7,086 nucleotides of DNA from an uncultured Propioniciclava sp. Its GTDB lineage: Bacteria; Actinomycetota; Actinomycetes; Propionibacteriales; Propionibacteriaceae. How positions within the stretch are numbered: the stretch's first letter is position 1; each line of letters starts with the position of its first letter. The stretch lies in contig CALMPQ010000482.1 in assembly GCA_937872005.1 (NCBI GenBank), positions 1-7,086 on the forward strand, given 5' to 3'. The translations under genes and the position numbers were made by a program. Below are positions 1 to 6,818 of this stretch, one piece after another. The notes under the pieces were generated by a model that was not told where the DNA came from, did not search any database, and saw only the letters and a list, made by a program, of their open reading frames with translations.

Positions 1-1
1 C

Positions 2-1747
2 GCCCGCGAGGTGCCCATCGAGGACGCCCCGCGCACCGCCGTCGTCGTCGAACGCCGCGGCGCCCACGTGTTCGTGTTCCTGCCCCCCATCGACCGGCTC
101 GACGACGCCGTCCGCCTGCTGGGGGCGATCGAGGCGGCAGCCGCGGCGTCCGGCACGCCCGTGGTGCTGGAGGGCTACCGCCTGCCCGATGGCCCGCGCC
201 TGGACAGCCTGTCGGTCACGCCCGACCCGGGTGTGATCGAGGTCAACGTGCAGCCCACCGCCACCTGGCAGGAGTTGCGCGAGCTCACCACCACCCTGTT
301 CGACGACGCCGCGCACTCCGGGCTGGCGACCGAGAAGTTCGACCTCGACGGCACCCACACCGGCACCGGCGGCGGCAACCACATCACGCTGGGTGGGCGC
401 ACCCCGGCGGACTCGCCGTTCCTGCGCCGACCCGACCTGCTGCGCTCGCTGGTCACCTATTGGCAGTGGCACCCGGGCCTGTCGTACCTGTTCACGGGCA
501 AGTTCATCGGCTCGACGTCGCAGGCGCCGCGCGTCGACGAGGGGCTCCCCGAGACCCTCTACGACCTCGAGATCGCCTTCCGCGAACTGGACGCCATCAC
601 CAACGACCCCGCCATCAACCACGACGTCGCCGACGCCGTCGCCGCCGACTGGCGCACCGACGAGACGCCCGAGGAGCGCGTCGAACGCCAGCGCCGCTCG
701 CAGCCGTGGCTCGTCGACCGGCTGCTGCGCCACCTGCTCACCGACCTGACCGGCAACACCCACCGGGCCGAGTTCTGCATCGACAAGCTGTACTCCCCCG
801 ACTCCCGCACCGGACGCCTCGGCCTGCTCGAGATGCGCGGCTTCGAGATGCCCGCACACGCCCGCATGAGCCTCATGCAGGCCGCCCTCGTGCGCGCGCT
901 GGTCGCCCGGTTCTGGGAGTCCCCCGTGCAGGGGCCGCTCGTCCGCTGGGGCACCCGCCTGCACGACCGCTACCTGCTGCCGGCGTTCGTGGCCGCCGAC
1001 GTCCGCGAGGTCGTCGCCGAGCTCAACGCCCACATGGCCGACTGGCCCGCCCTCCCCGACGGCACCCCGCCCCGCTTCGACGAACGCTGGCTCGAGCCGT
1101 TCCTGGAGTTCCGGTTCCCGCGGTTGGGCGAGGTCCGCATCGGCGACGTCGAGCTCGAGCTGCGCACCGCCATCGAGCCCTGGAAGGTGCTCGGCGAGGA
1201 GGTCTCCCTCGGCGGCACGGCCCGCTACGTCGACTCCTCCGTCGAGCGCGTCCCGGTCAGCGCCGTCGGCCTGACCGAGGGACGCCACGTGCTCACCTGC
1301 AACGGCGTCCCCGTGCCGATGACCCCGATCGCGACGACCGGTTGGGGCGTCGGGCGCGACGCGACCGCGGGCGCGCGGGTGGGCGGCGTCCGGTTCCGGG
1401 CGTGGAACCCGCCGTCGTCGCTGCTGCCGTCGATCGGCATCCACACCCCGCTGCACTTCGACCTGGTCGACCAGCGCAACGGCACCTCACTGGGCGGGTT
1501 CACCTACCACGTCACCCACCAGGGCGGCCGTTCCTACGACCGCTACCCGGTCAACGCCGTCGAGGCCGAGTCCCGCCGGACCGGACGGTTCGAGGAGCGC
1601 CGCACCTCGGGCCGCGTCGACACCTCGGCCTGGCCCGTCCCCGGCGGCGTCCTCGGCGGCGATCCCTCGGAGTTGCCCGTCACCCTCGACCTGCGCCGCT
1701 TCTCCCGCGGCCGACACCCCGAGGTGGCCCAGGAGGCCGAGGGGTGA
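2..1747 (+). CDS. DUF2126 putative amidoligase (circularly permuted COOH-NH2 ligase), C-terminal half; 5' end outside window
   Basis: The reading frame is open from the first bases (codons start at base 2) and ends at TGA 1745-1747, giving about 581 residues. The GTG at 11 has no ribosome-binding site and is internal: family members are usually about 1,100 residues, with an N-terminal transglutaminase-like domain followed by this region, so the N-terminal half lies off the left edge. Visible family motifs are the EKFDLDGTHTGTGGGNH block (332-382), with its glycine loop and Asn-His pair, NTHRAEFCIDKLY (about 752-790), the LLEMRGFEMPAHARM segment (about 821-865) and YHVTHQGGRSYDRYPVNAVE (about 1505-1564). 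The acidic and His residues fit metal/ATP binding in a glutamine-synthetase-like COOH-NH2 ligase, which is the family prediction (PF09899). The expected role is ATP-dependent amide-bond formation on an unknown peptide or metabolite in the cytoplasm. It is first of three coupled genes in view. The family assignment is strong; the activity is a prediction. Confidence 0.9.
   Translation, partial: AREVPIEDAPRTAVVVERRGAHVFVFLPPIDRLDDAVRLLGAIEAAAAASGTPVVLEGYRLPDGPRLDSLSVTPDPGVIEVNVQPTATWQELRELTTTLFDDAAHSGLATEKFDLDGTHTGTGGGNHITLGGRTPADSPFLRRPDLLRSLVTYWQWHPGLSYLFTGKFIGSTSQAPRVDEGLPETLYDLEIAFRELDAITNDPAINHDVADAVAADWRTDETPEERVERQRRSQPWLVDRLLRHLLTDLTGNTHRAEFCIDKLYSPDSRTGRLGLLEMRGFEMPAHARMSLMQAALVRALVARFWESPVQGPLVRWGTRLHDRYLLPAFVAADVREVVAELNAHMADWPALPDGTPPRFDERWLEPFLEFRFPRLGEVRIGDVELELRTAIEPWKVLGEEVSLGGTARYVDSSVERVPVSAVGLTEGRHVLTCNGVPVPMTPIATTGWGVGRDATAGARVGGVRFRAWNPPSSLLPSIGIHTPLHFDLVDQRNGTSLGGFTYHVTHQGGRSYDRYPVNAVEAESRRTGRFEERRTSGRVDTSAWPVPGGVLGGDPSELPVTLDLRRFSRGRHPEVAQEAEG
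1731..1747 (+). promoter_or_regulatory. Shine-Dalgarno and GTGA stop/start overlap for the ATP-grasp/alpha-E gene
   Basis: A perfect AGGAGG lies at 1731-1736, seven bases before GTG 1744-1746. That GTG overlaps the upstream TGA (1745-1747), so the two genes share four bases. This fixes the start of the second gene and argues for translational coupling. The same frame is open far upstream, but that part is an out-of-frame shadow of the amidoligase gene. Confidence 0.88.
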
Positions 1748-4251
1748 GCTTGATCGAGGCCTACGCCGAGCGCGTGGCGTCCCGCACGACCGGGCACGCG
1801 GACGCGGTCGACGAGACGCAACCGGGGGGCGCCGTCCACGACCCCGCCCTGTGGGAGCACCTGGAGGGGCTGGGGATCGCCGGGCTGAACGCCCGCCGGC
1901 GCGAGATCGACCGGCTGGCCCGCGACGAACGCATCGCGGGGGGCGGCCGCGGGCGCTGGCGCATCGACCCGATCCCCCTGGTGTTCGGGCCCGAGGAGTG
2001 GGCCGAGCTGCAGGCAGGCCTGGAGCAGCGCGCCCGGCTGCTCGACGCGATCCTCGCCGACCTGTACGGCGCCCGTGACCTCATCAGGCAGCGGCTGCTG
2101 CCCGCCGAGTTGTTCCTGGGCCACGACGGCTACCTGCTGCCCGCGCACGGCGTCACGATCCCCGGCCCGCGCCAGCTGCCGTTCGCCGGCACCGACGTCG
2201 CCCGCGGCCCCGACGGCTGGCGGGTGCTCACCGACCGCGCCCAGGCGCCGGCCGGCATCGGGTACGCCCTCGCCAACCGCCGCCTCGTCACCCGCGTCAT
2301 GGAGCCGCTGTTCCGGTCGACTCGGTCCAACCGGCTGCGCGGCTTCTTCGACGTGATGCAGAACGCCCTGGTCAACGCGGCCCCACCCGGCATCACGTCG
2401 CCGCGCATCGTGCTGTTCTCGCCGGGCCCCGCGTCCGAGACCGCCTACGACCAGTCGCTGGTCGCCACGCAACTGGGCCACCCCCTGGTGGTCGCCGACG
2501 ACCTGATGGTCCGCGATGGCGGGGTGTGGCTGCGCACGCCGGGGCGTCCGCAGCGGGTCGACGTGATCCAGCGCCGCATGGACGGGGAGTGGGCCGACCC
2601 CCTCGACCTGCGCCCCGACTCCCGGCTCGGCGTGGCCGGGCTGCTCGCCGCGGCCCGCCGGGGTGCGGTCTCGATCGTCAACCCCATCGGCTCGGGCGTG
2701 CTGGAGAACATCGGCATGGCCCCCTACCTGCCCGCCGTCTGCCGGGCGGTGCTCGACGAGGACCTCCTCCTCGCCGCCCCCGAGACCTGGTGGTGCGGCG
2801 ACGCCACCGCCCGCAACCACGTGCTGGCCAACCTGACCAGGCTGGTGCTGCGGCCCACCTCGCGGTCGGAGCGGCCCACGACCATCGCCGGCTGGGAGCT
2901 CGGCGACGAGCAGCGCGACGAGCTGCGCCGCCGCATCGAGGCCGAGCCCTGGGCGTGGACCGGGCAGGTTCCCGTCGCCCCCTCGACGGTTCCAGTCGTG
3001 ACCCCGCAGGGCCTCTCGCCGCGGGCGATGGTGCTGCGCACCTTCCGCATCGCGCTCGACGACGAGTACGCCGTCATGCCCGGCGGGTTCGCGAAGGTCG
3101 CCGTCAGCGAGGACGACGTGCTCGTCCACCGCAGCGACGACATCCTCGCCAAGGACGTCTGGGTGCTCGAGACCGGGCAGGCGCCCGTGTGGCGCTCGCT
3201 CCGGCCGTCCGTGCGCGCGGACGCCGGCCTGCCCGTCATGCCCGACCTCACCCCCCGCGCGGCCGGGGACCTGTACTGGCTGGCCCGCTACGCCGAACGC
3301 GTCGAGGCGACGGCCCGCCTGGTGGCCGTGGGCGACAATCTCGTCGACGACCAACTCACCCGCCCCGAGTCGGCCGGCCACACCGCCATGGAGGTGATCA
3401 TGGGGGCCATCGGCGAGGTCACCGGCGTGCGGCTCGACCCCGACGCGGCCGCCACCGAGGCCGACCGCTACTCCGACCAACTGACCCGCCTCGTCGTCGA
3501 GGACGCCCCGGGCTCCCTCACCCACGCGGCTCGCCGCACCAGCGAGAACGCCCTCGCGGTGCGCGAACTGCTCTCCCCCGAGACCGTCGGCATCGTGGGC
3601 GGGCTCACCGAACTGCTCACCGAGGTGCGCGACGGCGAGGGCCCGATCGACCATCAGGCGGTCGCCGCCCAGGTGCTGACGACGACGCTCGCTCTGGCCG
3701 GCATGGCCGGGGAGAGCCTGGTGCGCGACTCGATCTGGACGTTCATGGACACGGGCCGCCGCATCGAGCGCGCCCAGGCCACCGTGGCGCTGCTCGACCA
3801 GACCCTGACGAGCCAGCACTCACCCGTCGCCGAGGCCGTCGTCGCCGAGATGGTGCTGCGGGCCGGCGACACCCTCATCACCTACCGCCGGCGCATGGCC
3901 GCCGGGGTGGGCTCGACCGTGCCCGCCGTCGCCACCATGGAGCTGCTGCTCGCCGACCCCATCAACCCCCGCTCGGTGCGCTACCAGCTCGACCGGCTGC
4001 ACCGGCACTTCGACACCGGCCGGCCCGACCGGCTCGCCGACGCGATCGCCCGGGCGCGGGAGCTCGTCCTCGACCTCGACGCCGACGCCCTCTTCGCCGG
4101 ACGCCGGGGCGCGCTGGCCGAGCTGCTGGCGTCCCTGAACGGTCGGTTGCGCGACATCGCGCGGCTCATCGAGAAGACCCACTTCGCGCCGCAGTCGCCC
4201 TCGCACGCGTTCGCGGTGCCCGAGTTCGAGCGGGTCGGGGGGTGGGCATGA
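1744..4251 (+). CDS. Circularly permuted type 2 ATP-grasp / alpha-E domain fusion protein
   Basis: The product is 835 residues, starting at GTG 1744 (see the AGGAGG site) and beginning VSLIEAYAER. Residues about 30-480 match the circularly permuted ATP-grasp region (DUF404/DUF407). Landmarks are LLDAILADLYG and ELFLGHDGYLLPAHG in the N-terminal part, GSGVLENIGMAPYLP (316-330), LLLAAPETWWCGD (341-353) and VMPGGFAKVA (444-453). From about residue 505 an alpha-E domain (PF04168, DUF403) follows: GDLYWLARYAERVE (508-521) carries the first Glu-Arg motif (E518-R519), and DTGRRIERAQ (669-678) carries the second (E675-R676), as expected for the tandem helical repeat. The stretch 367-380 (LVLRPTSRSERPTT) has Arg370 where active relatives, as I recall them, carry Lys followed by a glycine-rich loop, so this ATP-grasp may be catalytically dead. 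A fused protein of similar layout occurs in Mycobacterium tuberculosis (Rv2567, from memory). It likely forms a cytoplasmic complex with the neighbouring amidoligase and transglutaminase; the product is unknown. No signal peptide or membrane segment is seen. Confidence 0.92.
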   Translation: MSLIEAYAERVASRTTGHADAVDETQPGGAVHDPALWEHLEGLGIAGLNARRREIDRLARDERIAGGGRGRWRIDPIPLVFGPEEWAELQAGLEQRARLLDAILADLYGARDLIRQRLLPAELFLGHDGYLLPAHGVTIPGPRQLPFAGTDVARGPDGWRVLTDRAQAPAGIGYALANRRLVTRVMEPLFRSTRSNRLRGFFDVMQNALVNAAPPGITSPRIVLFSPGPASETAYDQSLVATQLGHPLVVADDLMVRDGGVWLRTPGRPQRVDVIQRRMDGEWADPLDLRPDSRLGVAGLLAAARRGAVSIVNPIGSGVLENIGMAPYLPAVCRAVLDEDLLLAAPETWWCGDATARNHVLANLTRLVLRPTSRSERPTTIAGWELGDEQRDELRRRIEAEPWAWTGQVPVAPSTVPVVTPQGLSPRAMVLRTFRIALDDEYAVMPGGFAKVAVSEDDVLVHRSDDILAKDVWVLETGQAPVWRSLRPSVRADAGLPVMPDLTPRAAGDLYWLARYAERVEATARLVAVGDNLVDDQLTRPESAGHTAMEVIMGAIGEVTGVRLDPDAAATEADRYSDQLTRLVVEDAPGSLTHAARRTSENALAVRELLSPETVGIVGGLTELLTEVRDGEGPIDHQAVAAQVLTTTLALAGMAGESLVRDSIWTFMDTGRRIERAQATVALLDQTLTSQHSPVAEAVVAEMVLRAGDTLITYRRRMAAGVGSTVPAVATMELLLADPINPRSVRYQLDRLHRHFDTGRPDRLADAIARARELVLDLDADALFAGRRGALAELLASLNGRLRDIARLIEKTHFAPQSPSHAFAVPEFERVGGWA

Positions 4252-5150
4252 CCGACCACCACTCCCGGCGGCGCTACGAGGTGAAGCACCGCACGCGCTA
4301 CACCTACACCGACGACGTGACCACGTCCTTCGAGCGCGCGATGCTGCGCCCCCGCGAGACCGCGTTGCAGACCGTGCTGGAGCACGACATCGTGATCTCA
4401 CCCGAGCCCGACCTGCTGGAGGAGTCCCTCGACGCCTTCGGCAACTGGACCCACTACGTCGAGATCACCACCCCCCACACCGAGCTGGTCGTGGCGAAGC
4501 GGTCGGTCGTCGAGATCGCGTGGCCGCTGCCCGACCTCGCGGCCTTGAACCGGTGGACGGTGCGCTCGGCCGCCGAGGCCCTGGCGAGCGACCCGGCGGT
4601 GGACGCCTTCGAGCACGCGGCCTACACGCTGCCCAGCCGCCTGGCCACGCGGGAGCAAGCGGTGCTGGACTTCGCGGCGTCCGTGCTGCCGCCCGAACGC
4701 CCGCTCGGCGAGGCCATCGAGGCGATGCACCGCGACATCTACTCTGGGTTCACGTATGCACAAGGGGTGACGTCGGTGGCGACGACACTGCCCGAGGTTC
4801 TGGCGTCCCGCGCGGGCGTGTGCCAGGACTTCGCGCACCTGGGCGTCGCCGCCTTCCGGGCGGCCGGGCTACCGGCGCGCTACGTGTCGGGCTACATCGA
4901 GACCGCGCCCGCACCGGGCACGGTGAAGCTCGAGGGGTCGGACGCCTCGCACGCGTGGGTCGGCGTCCAGGTGCCCGGCGGGGACTGGGTCGACCTCGAC
5001 CCCACCAACAACCACCTCGCCGACTCGCGCTACATCGTCACCGCGTGGGGCCGCGACTACCGGGACGTGTCGCCGCTGAAGGGGATCATCTTCACCGAGG
5101 GTTCCGGGTCGTCGCTGACCGTGGCCGTCGACGTGAAGCGCCTGTCCTAA
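4248..5150 (+). CDS. Transglutaminase-like cysteine enzyme with bacterial transglutaminase N-terminal domain
   Basis: The product is 300 residues. ATG 4248 overlaps the upstream TGA 4249-4251 (ATGA), and TAA is at 5148-5150. The only ribosome-binding signal is a G-rich run (4237-4246), so translation probably depends on coupling. Residues about 9-90 (YEVKHRTRYTYTDDV onward) match the bacterial transglutaminase-like N-terminal domain. The core domain follows with a complete triad: Cys192 in AGVCQDFAHL, His235 in DASHAWVGV and Asp251 in WVDLDPTNN. The YVSGYIET strand between them is typical. It resembles the stand-alone transglutaminase-like proteins encoded next to alpha-E and ATP-grasp genes (Rv2409c/Rv2569c type, from memory). 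The fold could act as a protease, amidase or acyl-transferase; here it probably cleaves or transfers the product of the neighbouring ligases. No signal peptide is visible, so it should act in the cytoplasm. Its length is normal and the gene looks intact. Confidence 0.94.
   Translation: MTDHHSRRRYEVKHRTRYTYTDDVTTSFERAMLRPRETALQTVLEHDIVISPEPDLLEESLDAFGNWTHYVEITTPHTELVVAKRSVVEIAWPLPDLAALNRWTVRSAAEALASDPAVDAFEHAAYTLPSRLATREQAVLDFAASVLPPERPLGEAIEAMHRDIYSGFTYAQGVTSVATTLPEVLASRAGVCQDFAHLGVAAFRAAGLPARYVSGYIETAPAPGTVKLEGSDASHAWVGVQVPGGDWVDLDPTNNHLADSRYIVTAWGRDYRDVSPLKGIIFTEGSGSSLTVAVDVKRLS
5147..5150. other. Convergent overlap of two stop codons (CTAA)
   Basis: The plus-strand TAA of the transglutaminase gene (5148-5150) and the minus-strand TAG of the SLH gene (5149-5147) share bases within CTAA. 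No spacer exists, and no hairpin with a T-run is seen within roughly 60 bases either side, so any terminators would have to lie inside the opposing coding sequences. Confidence 0.9.
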
Positions 5151-6806
5151 ATGGCCTTGTTGACGACCTTCAGCCGGTACATGAACGCCGCCATCGCATC
5201 CCGGTTCACCGGCTGCACCGGACGGAAAGTCCCATCCGAATAGCCCGTCGTAATCTTCTTGCTCGCCAACCATGTGATCTCCGAGTAGAACTGCGTGCGC
5301 AGCGTCACATCGGTGAAGGGCGACGTGGAAGGGGCAGACCACTCCGGAGACCCCGCCAGCCGGTACATGAACGCCGCCATCGCATCCCGGTTCACCGGCT
5401 GCACAGGACGGAAAGTCCCATCGGGATACCCCGTCGAGATGCCCTTCGACGCCAACCAAGCGATCTCCTTGTAGAACTGCGTCTGGGGGGTCACATCCTT
5501 GAACGGCGACCTTGCGGGAGGCGTGAACGTGGGCGAGCCCGCAAGGCGATACATGAAGGCGGCCATCGCGTCACGGTTCACCGGCTGCACGGGCCTGTAG
5601 GTGCCGTCCGGGTACCCTGTCGAGATCCCGGCTGTCGACAACCAACAGATCTCATCGAAGAACTGGATCGTCGAGGGCACGTCCGTGAACGACGACCGAT
5701 TTGTGAACGACCTCGACCACGACGACACTCCCTGCAACAGGTACCCGGCCTTGGGCTGCGCCGTCACCGAAACCGTCCCCGATGCAGGGTACGTGCCCGG
5801 GAGCTTCACCACACCCGCAACCATGTAGTCCACGCCCCTGGTCGAAGGGATCGTGTAGGTATCGTTAGCCGCCCCGCACACATCGGAGAAGGTCGGGGAT
5901 GCCTGGGCTACGAGGGTGGAGTTGGTCCACCAGAGCGCCTCGGTGCCTCCGTCCCACCAGTTGAACCCCACGACGATGCTTCCACTCATGGCCCGTGGAC
6001 GACTGTGATCAGCGTTGTAACTCGGCAAAGCCTCTGTGACCCTCGTATCCAAGTCATAGATCGCCGGAGGTTGGGAGAGGAGGACCTTGGTGCCCGACAC
6101 GCCCTCGAGATCGCCCTCGGGCACCGAGAACCCATCTTGATAGACGCCACTGGGAATGTGGTAAACGGTAGCGTTGGATCCCCCCACAGGCGTGCTGATC
6201 AGCAGGTCTCCTGAAACGAACACGTCCAGCCACACCTTACCGGGCGGGCGATACACAGCTCCCGATGAAATGTCGTAGGCAAATGCGAGTGAATCACCCA
6301 CCACGCCGACAACATACTTGTATGTCACGTCCGTCGCGCGGCTCGTGAGTTCGCCTGCCCTCGCGACCTTCGCGTGAAGGTCCGTACTCGTGCCGCTTCT
6401 CAGGTCGTACATCACGGCCCGATCACCCCGGACCCCAGCGGCAACTTTGCCTCTAAGAGCAGCAATACTACTTGTCGCTTTCACGCCGGGGTCAAGGTCT
6501 TTAAGTCCGGCACTTGGATTGCTCAAGTCGTACACAAAAGAATGCCAGTACGCGTCACCACGTGAATCGAGCAAACCAGACTCCGCACTACCACCGACCC
6601 AGCCGCCAGAAATCGAATTCGCGCTGACACCACCGTCGGGCACGAAGGCTGGCAACTCCTGTGCTCCCACATCCGGTCGCGTGAAGTCATGGACGAACGA
6701 CGTGGCGCGGTACTTCTTGAAGTCCCATGAGTTGCCGACCGCGATCGTTCCCTCAACGTCATCCAAGGTCGTCCCGAACAAAGTCCGGACGATCCACGGA
6801 TCTGAT
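5147..6806 (-). CDS. Modular surface protein with HAF-like propeller repeats and three SLH domains, 5'-truncated
   Basis: The frame reads leftward to TAG at 5149-5147. The family-like sequence begins near 6805 (SDPWIVRTLFGTTLDD), about 553 residues. Domains in N-to-C order are seven YDL-type repeats (about 6770-5900), an Ig-like surface module (about 5887-5705, with TYTIPSTRGVDYMVAGVVK and GYLLQGVSSWS) and three SLH repeats (5692-5163), after which the protein ends KVVNKAI. SLH domains typically anchor proteins non-covalently to cell-wall polymers, so this should be an exported cell-surface protein. No signal peptide, start codon with ribosome-binding site, or promoter is found. The frame can be extended to ATG 7036-7034, but that extra 80-residue Arg/Pro-rich stretch is antisense to a convincing alpha/beta hydrolase and is not real protein sequence. 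The original N-terminus has therefore been lost, or the assembly is wrong here. Lower GC than both neighbours suggests a different history. If no start was regained, it is a pseudogene. Confidence 0.83.
5163..5692 (-). repeat. Three tandem S-layer-homology (SLH) repeats, 186-bp period
   Basis: Repeat starts (the Ser codon before the FxDV motif, or its equivalent) are near 5692, 5506 and 5320 on the minus strand, exactly 186 bp (62 codons) apart. Each contains F(T/K)DV, (Q)F(Y/F)xEIxWL, G/K-I-(S/T)TGY(P/S)DGT(F/Y)RPVQPV and NRDAMAAFMYRL. The two C-terminal copies are identical over 48 bp (5171-5218 and 5357-5404), and a further 17 bp is identical after one mismatch. The N-terminal copy is more diverged at synonymous sites and carries Cys in EICWL. 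Three SLH copies is the usual number for a wall-anchoring unit. Confidence 0.93.
5705..5887 (-). other. Ig-like actinobacterial surface module inside the SLH protein
   Basis: The segment from VCGAANDTYTIPSTRG through VDYMVAGVVKLPGTYPASG and TVSVTAQPKAGYLLQG to VSSWSRSF is rich in predicted strands, with conserved Tyr, Gly and Trp. Similar modules occur in cell-wall proteins of actinobacteria, where they act as stalks between functional and anchoring domains. It sits exactly between the propeller-like repeats and the SLH repeats, fitting a spacer role. This rests on pattern recognition only. Confidence 0.5.
5900..6770 (-). repeat. Seven degenerate HAF-like / beta-propeller-like protein repeats
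   Basis: The minus-strand protein repeats a pattern of hydrophobic strand, Gly, then A-x-V-Y-D-L and a polar turn. The motifs, with the plus coordinate of the central D or its equivalent, are FVHDF (6688), FVYDL (6529), VMYDL (6406), FAYDI (6274), TVYHI (6160), AIYDL (6055) and LWWTN (5926). Spacings are 53, 41, 44, 38, 35 and 43 residues. Each is preceded by an IAVG, AAG, VVGVVGD or IVVG strand. This resembles extracellular HAF repeats or propeller blades. Seven units would suit a seven-bladed propeller, but the N-terminus is missing, so the true count may be higher. Confidence 0.6.
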
Positions 6807-6818
6807 GCCGCGCGGGTG
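6798..6818. other. Junction joining two 5'-truncated divergent genes
   Basis: To the left, the lower-GC SLH-protein frame reads leftward. To the right, a high-GC alpha/beta hydrolase frame reads rightward. Neither has a start, ribosome-binding site, promoter or N-terminal domain. The hydrolase frame meets an in-frame TGA at 6803-6805, just where its family-like sequence stops, which places the breakpoint between about 6800 and 6815. I see no inverted repeat, target duplication or insertion-sequence end at the point. A deletion of an intergenic promoter region with both 5' ends, an insertion, or a misassembly are all possible. Confidence 0.72.

Noticed and set aside
460..1743. Upstream extension of the ATP-grasp frame to 460, giving a 1,263-codon frame.
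   Set aside because: The extra part is an Arg/Pro/Ala-rich shadow of the amidoligase gene. AGGAGG at 1731 and GTG 1744 mark the real start.
1543..3819. Very long minus-strand open frame (758 codons) opposite the amidoligase and ATP-grasp genes.
   Set aside because: Its translation is low-complexity Gly/Arg/Pro/His/Val with no motif. Long antisense frames are expected in DNA with GC-rich third positions, and the plus strand has clear families.
2526..4247. Upstream extension of the transglutaminase frame to 2526.
   Set aside because: It reads as Arg-rich shadow of the ATP-grasp/alpha-E gene. ATG 4248 overlapping the upstream stop gives a normal-length transglutaminase.
5163..5692. Direct DNA repeats that could suggest a CRISPR-like or satellite array.
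   Set aside because: The 186-bp period equals 62 codons and each unit encodes an SLH domain; there are no short repeats with unique spacers.
4520..6214. Plus-strand 564-codon frame covering the transglutaminase and SLH repeats.
   Set aside because: It is an out-of-frame read of the transglutaminase followed by the antisense of the SLH repeats; the repeated RRHRIPVHRLHR is the complement of the SLH motif.
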